Shown here one piece after another: positions 62,445-64,000 of a stretch of 64,000 nt of DNA. A program made the translations under genes and the position numbers. A model generated the notes under the pieces. The model was not told where the DNA came from, made no database searches, and saw only the letters and a list, made by a program, of their open reading frames with translations. The stretch comes from Obesumbacterium proteus (GTDB lineage Bacteria; Pseudomonadota; Gammaproteobacteria; Enterobacterales; Enterobacteriaceae): contig NZ_CP014608.1 of the NCBI RefSeq assembly GCF_001586165.1, positions 2,542,001 to 2,606,000 of the forward strand. The letters run 5' to 3'. Within the stretch, counting starts at the first letter, position 1, and each line of letters opens with the position of its first letter.

Positions 62445-62474
62445 CCTCCCCCTTGGCAGGGGGAGGAGTAGATC
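62445..62474. repeat. REP-like hairpin between osmF and yehY
   Basis: CCTCCCCC-TTGGCA-GGGGGAGG is a perfect 8-base stem followed by agtagatcg, closely matching 6518-6547. It may stabilise the osmF part of the transcript. Confidence 0.7.
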
Positions 62475-62546
62475 GTGTATCGCGCTGTTGCGGCCTCCGT
62501 TGATAAGAGGTGGATTTGGGTGGGGAAAACTATAGGGAATTCCGTT

Positions 62547-63698
62547 TTGGTAAAAAACAGAGTCGTGCTCACACTCTGGCTGCTGATGATGTTGGCGCTC
62601 TGGCAAATGCCGCTGCTGACTCAGGCGGCAAACCGCTTGGTGTCTGGTACTGGTATGCCGCTAAGGGACATTATTCATGGCTTTGCATGGATTCTGATCC
62701 TGCCATTTCCTGTTTTGCTCATCCTCTGCTTCTGCCCACAAAACCGCCTTGTGCTATGGCTGATTTACCTCGTCAGCGGCGCGTTGTTTGCGGGTTTGCT
62801 GCTCTTAATTGCATGGCAAGCACACCTGCTGGCCGGTGATGAAGACAGCCTAGTGCGCGTGTCTTTAGGCGGCGGATTTTGGTTTATCGGCGCATTAAGT
62901 TTGCTGAGCGGTGCTGACGCCGTTAGCCGTTTAACCCAAAGCAGCGGAATGCGTATTTTGGCCGCGCTGCTGATTTTGGCTCCGATACCGATCTTATTAG
63001 TCAGCGGTGCGCTGGATACGCTTTCGCTGATGAAAGAGTACGCCAACCGTGATGATGTTTTTAATCAGGCGCTGGGGCAGCATCTCACGTTGTTGTTCAG
63101 CACGCTCGCGGTGGCCGTGCTCATCGGTGTGCCGCTCGGCATTGTTGCTGCGCGCTGTGAAAAACTGCGTAAACCGATGTTTTCGGTGCTGAATATTATT
63201 CAGACCATCCCCTCAATTGCGCTATTTGGCTTGTTGATCGCACCGCTTGCGGGATTAGCTCAGGCATGGCCATGGTTGGGAACGCTGGGTATTAGCGGAA
63301 TTGGCGTTGCACCGGCGCTGATCGCCTTGGTGCTGTATGCGCTGTTGCCGCTGGTGCGTAGCGTGGTGGCCGGAATTGAACAGGTTCCGCAGCCCGTGAT
63401 TGAGGCCGCGCGCGGCGTGGGTATGACGCAAAGCCAAATCCTACGTAAGGTTGAATTGCCTCTGGCGCTGCCCGTTATGCTCAGCGGCGTGCGAATTGTG
63501 GCGGTTCAAACCGTGGGGATGGCGGTTATCGCCGCGCTGATCGGCGCGGGTGGATTCGGTGCCATCGTCTTCCAAGGCCTACTCAGCAGCGCGTTGGACT
63601 TGGTGTTGCTGGGGGTTATTCCGGTGGTTGTGATGGCGGTGACCGTAGATACCTTATTTAAATTTTTAGTTTCTCGAATTGAAGCGACGCGACAATGA
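62547..63698 (+). CDS. yehY: ABC transporter permease YehY
   Basis: YehY is the membrane channel of the OsmF importer. The C-terminal half has the BPD permease domain (RGVGMTQSQILRKVELPLALP, GMAVIAALIGAGGFG); the N-terminal half has extra helices as in E. coli YehY. A frame from 62475 would begin inside the REP-like repeat; the TTG at 62547 has AGGGA at 8 bases and gives 383 residues (E. coli 385). It overlaps yehX by 4 bases. Confidence 0.92.
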   Translation: MVKNRVVLTLWLLMMLALWQMPLLTQAANRLVSGTGMPLRDIIHGFAWILILPFPVLLILCFCPQNRLVLWLIYLVSGALFAGLLLLIAWQAHLLAGDEDSLVRVSLGGGFWFIGALSLLSGADAVSRLTQSSGMRILAALLILAPIPILLVSGALDTLSLMKEYANRDDVFNQALGQHLTLLFSTLAVAVLIGVPLGIVAARCEKLRKPMFSVLNIIQTIPSIALFGLLIAPLAGLAQAWPWLGTLGISGIGVAPALIALVLYALLPLVRSVVAGIEQVPQPVIEAARGVGMTQSQILRKVELPLALPVMLSGVRIVAVQTVGMAVIAALIGAGGFGAIVFQGLLSSALDLVLLGVIPVVVMAVTVDTLFKFLVSRIEATRQ

Positions 63699-64000
63699 TT
63701 CATTTCAAGCATGTTAATAAATACTTTGCCGGACGTCCGGCGGTAGAAGACCTCTCTTTGCATATTGCCGAGGGGGAATTTACCGTGCTGATCGGCACCT
63801 CTGGCTCGGGGAAATCGACCACGCTGAAAATGATCAATCGCTTAATCGATCATGACAGCGGTGAGCTGACTTTCGCCGGACAGGATATCAGTCATTTTAA
63901 GCCTGAGGCTTTGCGGCGGCGTATGGGATATGCCATTCAATCCATTGGATTATTTCCACATTGGACGGTAGAGCAAAATATTGCCACCGTGCCACAGCTG
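63695..64000 (+). CDS. yehX: ABC transporter ATP-binding protein YehX, cut by window edge
   Basis: The first 102 residues are visible. The Walker A motif is GTSGSGKST, followed by LKMINRLIDHDSG and MGYAIQSIGLFPHWTVEQNIA, the Q-loop region, all as in E. coli YehX. It energises OsmF/YehY. The start overlaps the yehY stop (ATGA). The rest, and yehW, lie beyond the right edge. Confidence 0.94.
   Translation, partial: MIHFKHVNKYFAGRPAVEDLSLHIAEGEFTVLIGTSGSGKSTTLKMINRLIDHDSGELTFAGQDISHFKPEALRRRMGYAIQSIGLFPHWTVEQNIATVPQL

Noticed and set aside
62475..62546. Upstream start of yehY
   Set aside because: The extra 24 codons lie next to and partly within a REP-like repeat and have no counterpart in E. 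coli YehY; the TTG at 62547 has a proper ribosome site.

Overview
The window is chromosomal DNA from a gamma-proteobacterium of the order Enterobacterales. Nearly every protein aligns, from memory, over its full length with an Escherichia coli counterpart. The backbone order nei - gltA - sdhCDAB - sucABCD - cydABX - ybgE - ybgC - tolQRAB - pal - cpoB - tRNA-Lys - nadA - zitB - aroG - gpmA is the E. coli order. Several blocks differ from E. coli (a malonate decarboxylase operon, patA beside nadA, yihLMN beside gpmA, no pnuC or ybgS). This fits a Hafnia-like member of the order, but the genus is an inference and no 16S gene is present. I see no prophage, insertion sequence, CRISPR array or plasmid feature.

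Layout. 0-3.0 kb: purine nucleoside salvage on the minus strand (xapA, a TsgA-like transporter, and an XapR-like LysR regulator cut by the left edge). 3.3-6.5 kb: 5-oxoprolinase pxpBCA and the DNA glycosylase nei. 6.6-18.7 kb: the TCA block, gltA divergent from sdhCDAB-sucABCD, with an ERIC element between sdhB and sucA. 19.5-22.7 kb: cytochrome bd (cydABX, ybgE), preceded by tandem ArcA-like boxes. 22.8-28.6 kb: the Tol-Pal envelope system. 28.8-29.5 kb: four identical tRNA-Lys genes plus two multi-hairpin elements that end in a copy of the tRNA 3' end. 29.8-37.4 kb: nadA, patA (with a sigma-54/NtrC-like control region), zitB, an A+T-rich CPBP protease gene, aroG, a Spy-like gene and gpmA. 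37.8-40.8 kb: yihLMN. 40.9-48.3 kb: psiF and a copper/silver efflux operon (small secreted protein, cusF, cusC, a cusB-cusF fusion, cusA). 48.3-49.2 kb: a gene-free mosaic of tandem and inverted repeats, then the 27-residue yohP. 49.4-58.7 kb: nlpA, then a complete malonate decarboxylase operon mdcABCDEFGH with convergent mdcR. 59.0-64.0 kb: yohC, yajD, the 32-residue yohO-like gene, a fatty acid desaturase gene overlapping osmF, then yehY and the start of yehX.

How the genes work together. Citrate synthase, succinate dehydrogenase, 2-oxoglutarate dehydrogenase and succinyl-CoA synthetase form one contiguous TCA segment. It feeds electrons to the quinone pool that cytochrome bd oxidises, and ArcA-type control would link the two. 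Malonate decarboxylation (mdc), putrescine transamination (patA), 5-oxoproline hydrolysis (pxp) and nucleoside phosphorolysis (xap) add carbon and nitrogen scavenging. Zinc (zitB) and copper/silver (cus) exporters handle metals. OsmF-YehYX is a compatible-solute type ABC importer.

The signals least explained by known genes are the two structured elements linked to tRNA-Lys (28882-28990 and 29405-29516), the shared T-stem variant in all tRNA-Lys copies, and the repeat mosaic at 48.4-49.1 kb. All assignments are by reading the sequence; no database or folding program was run.
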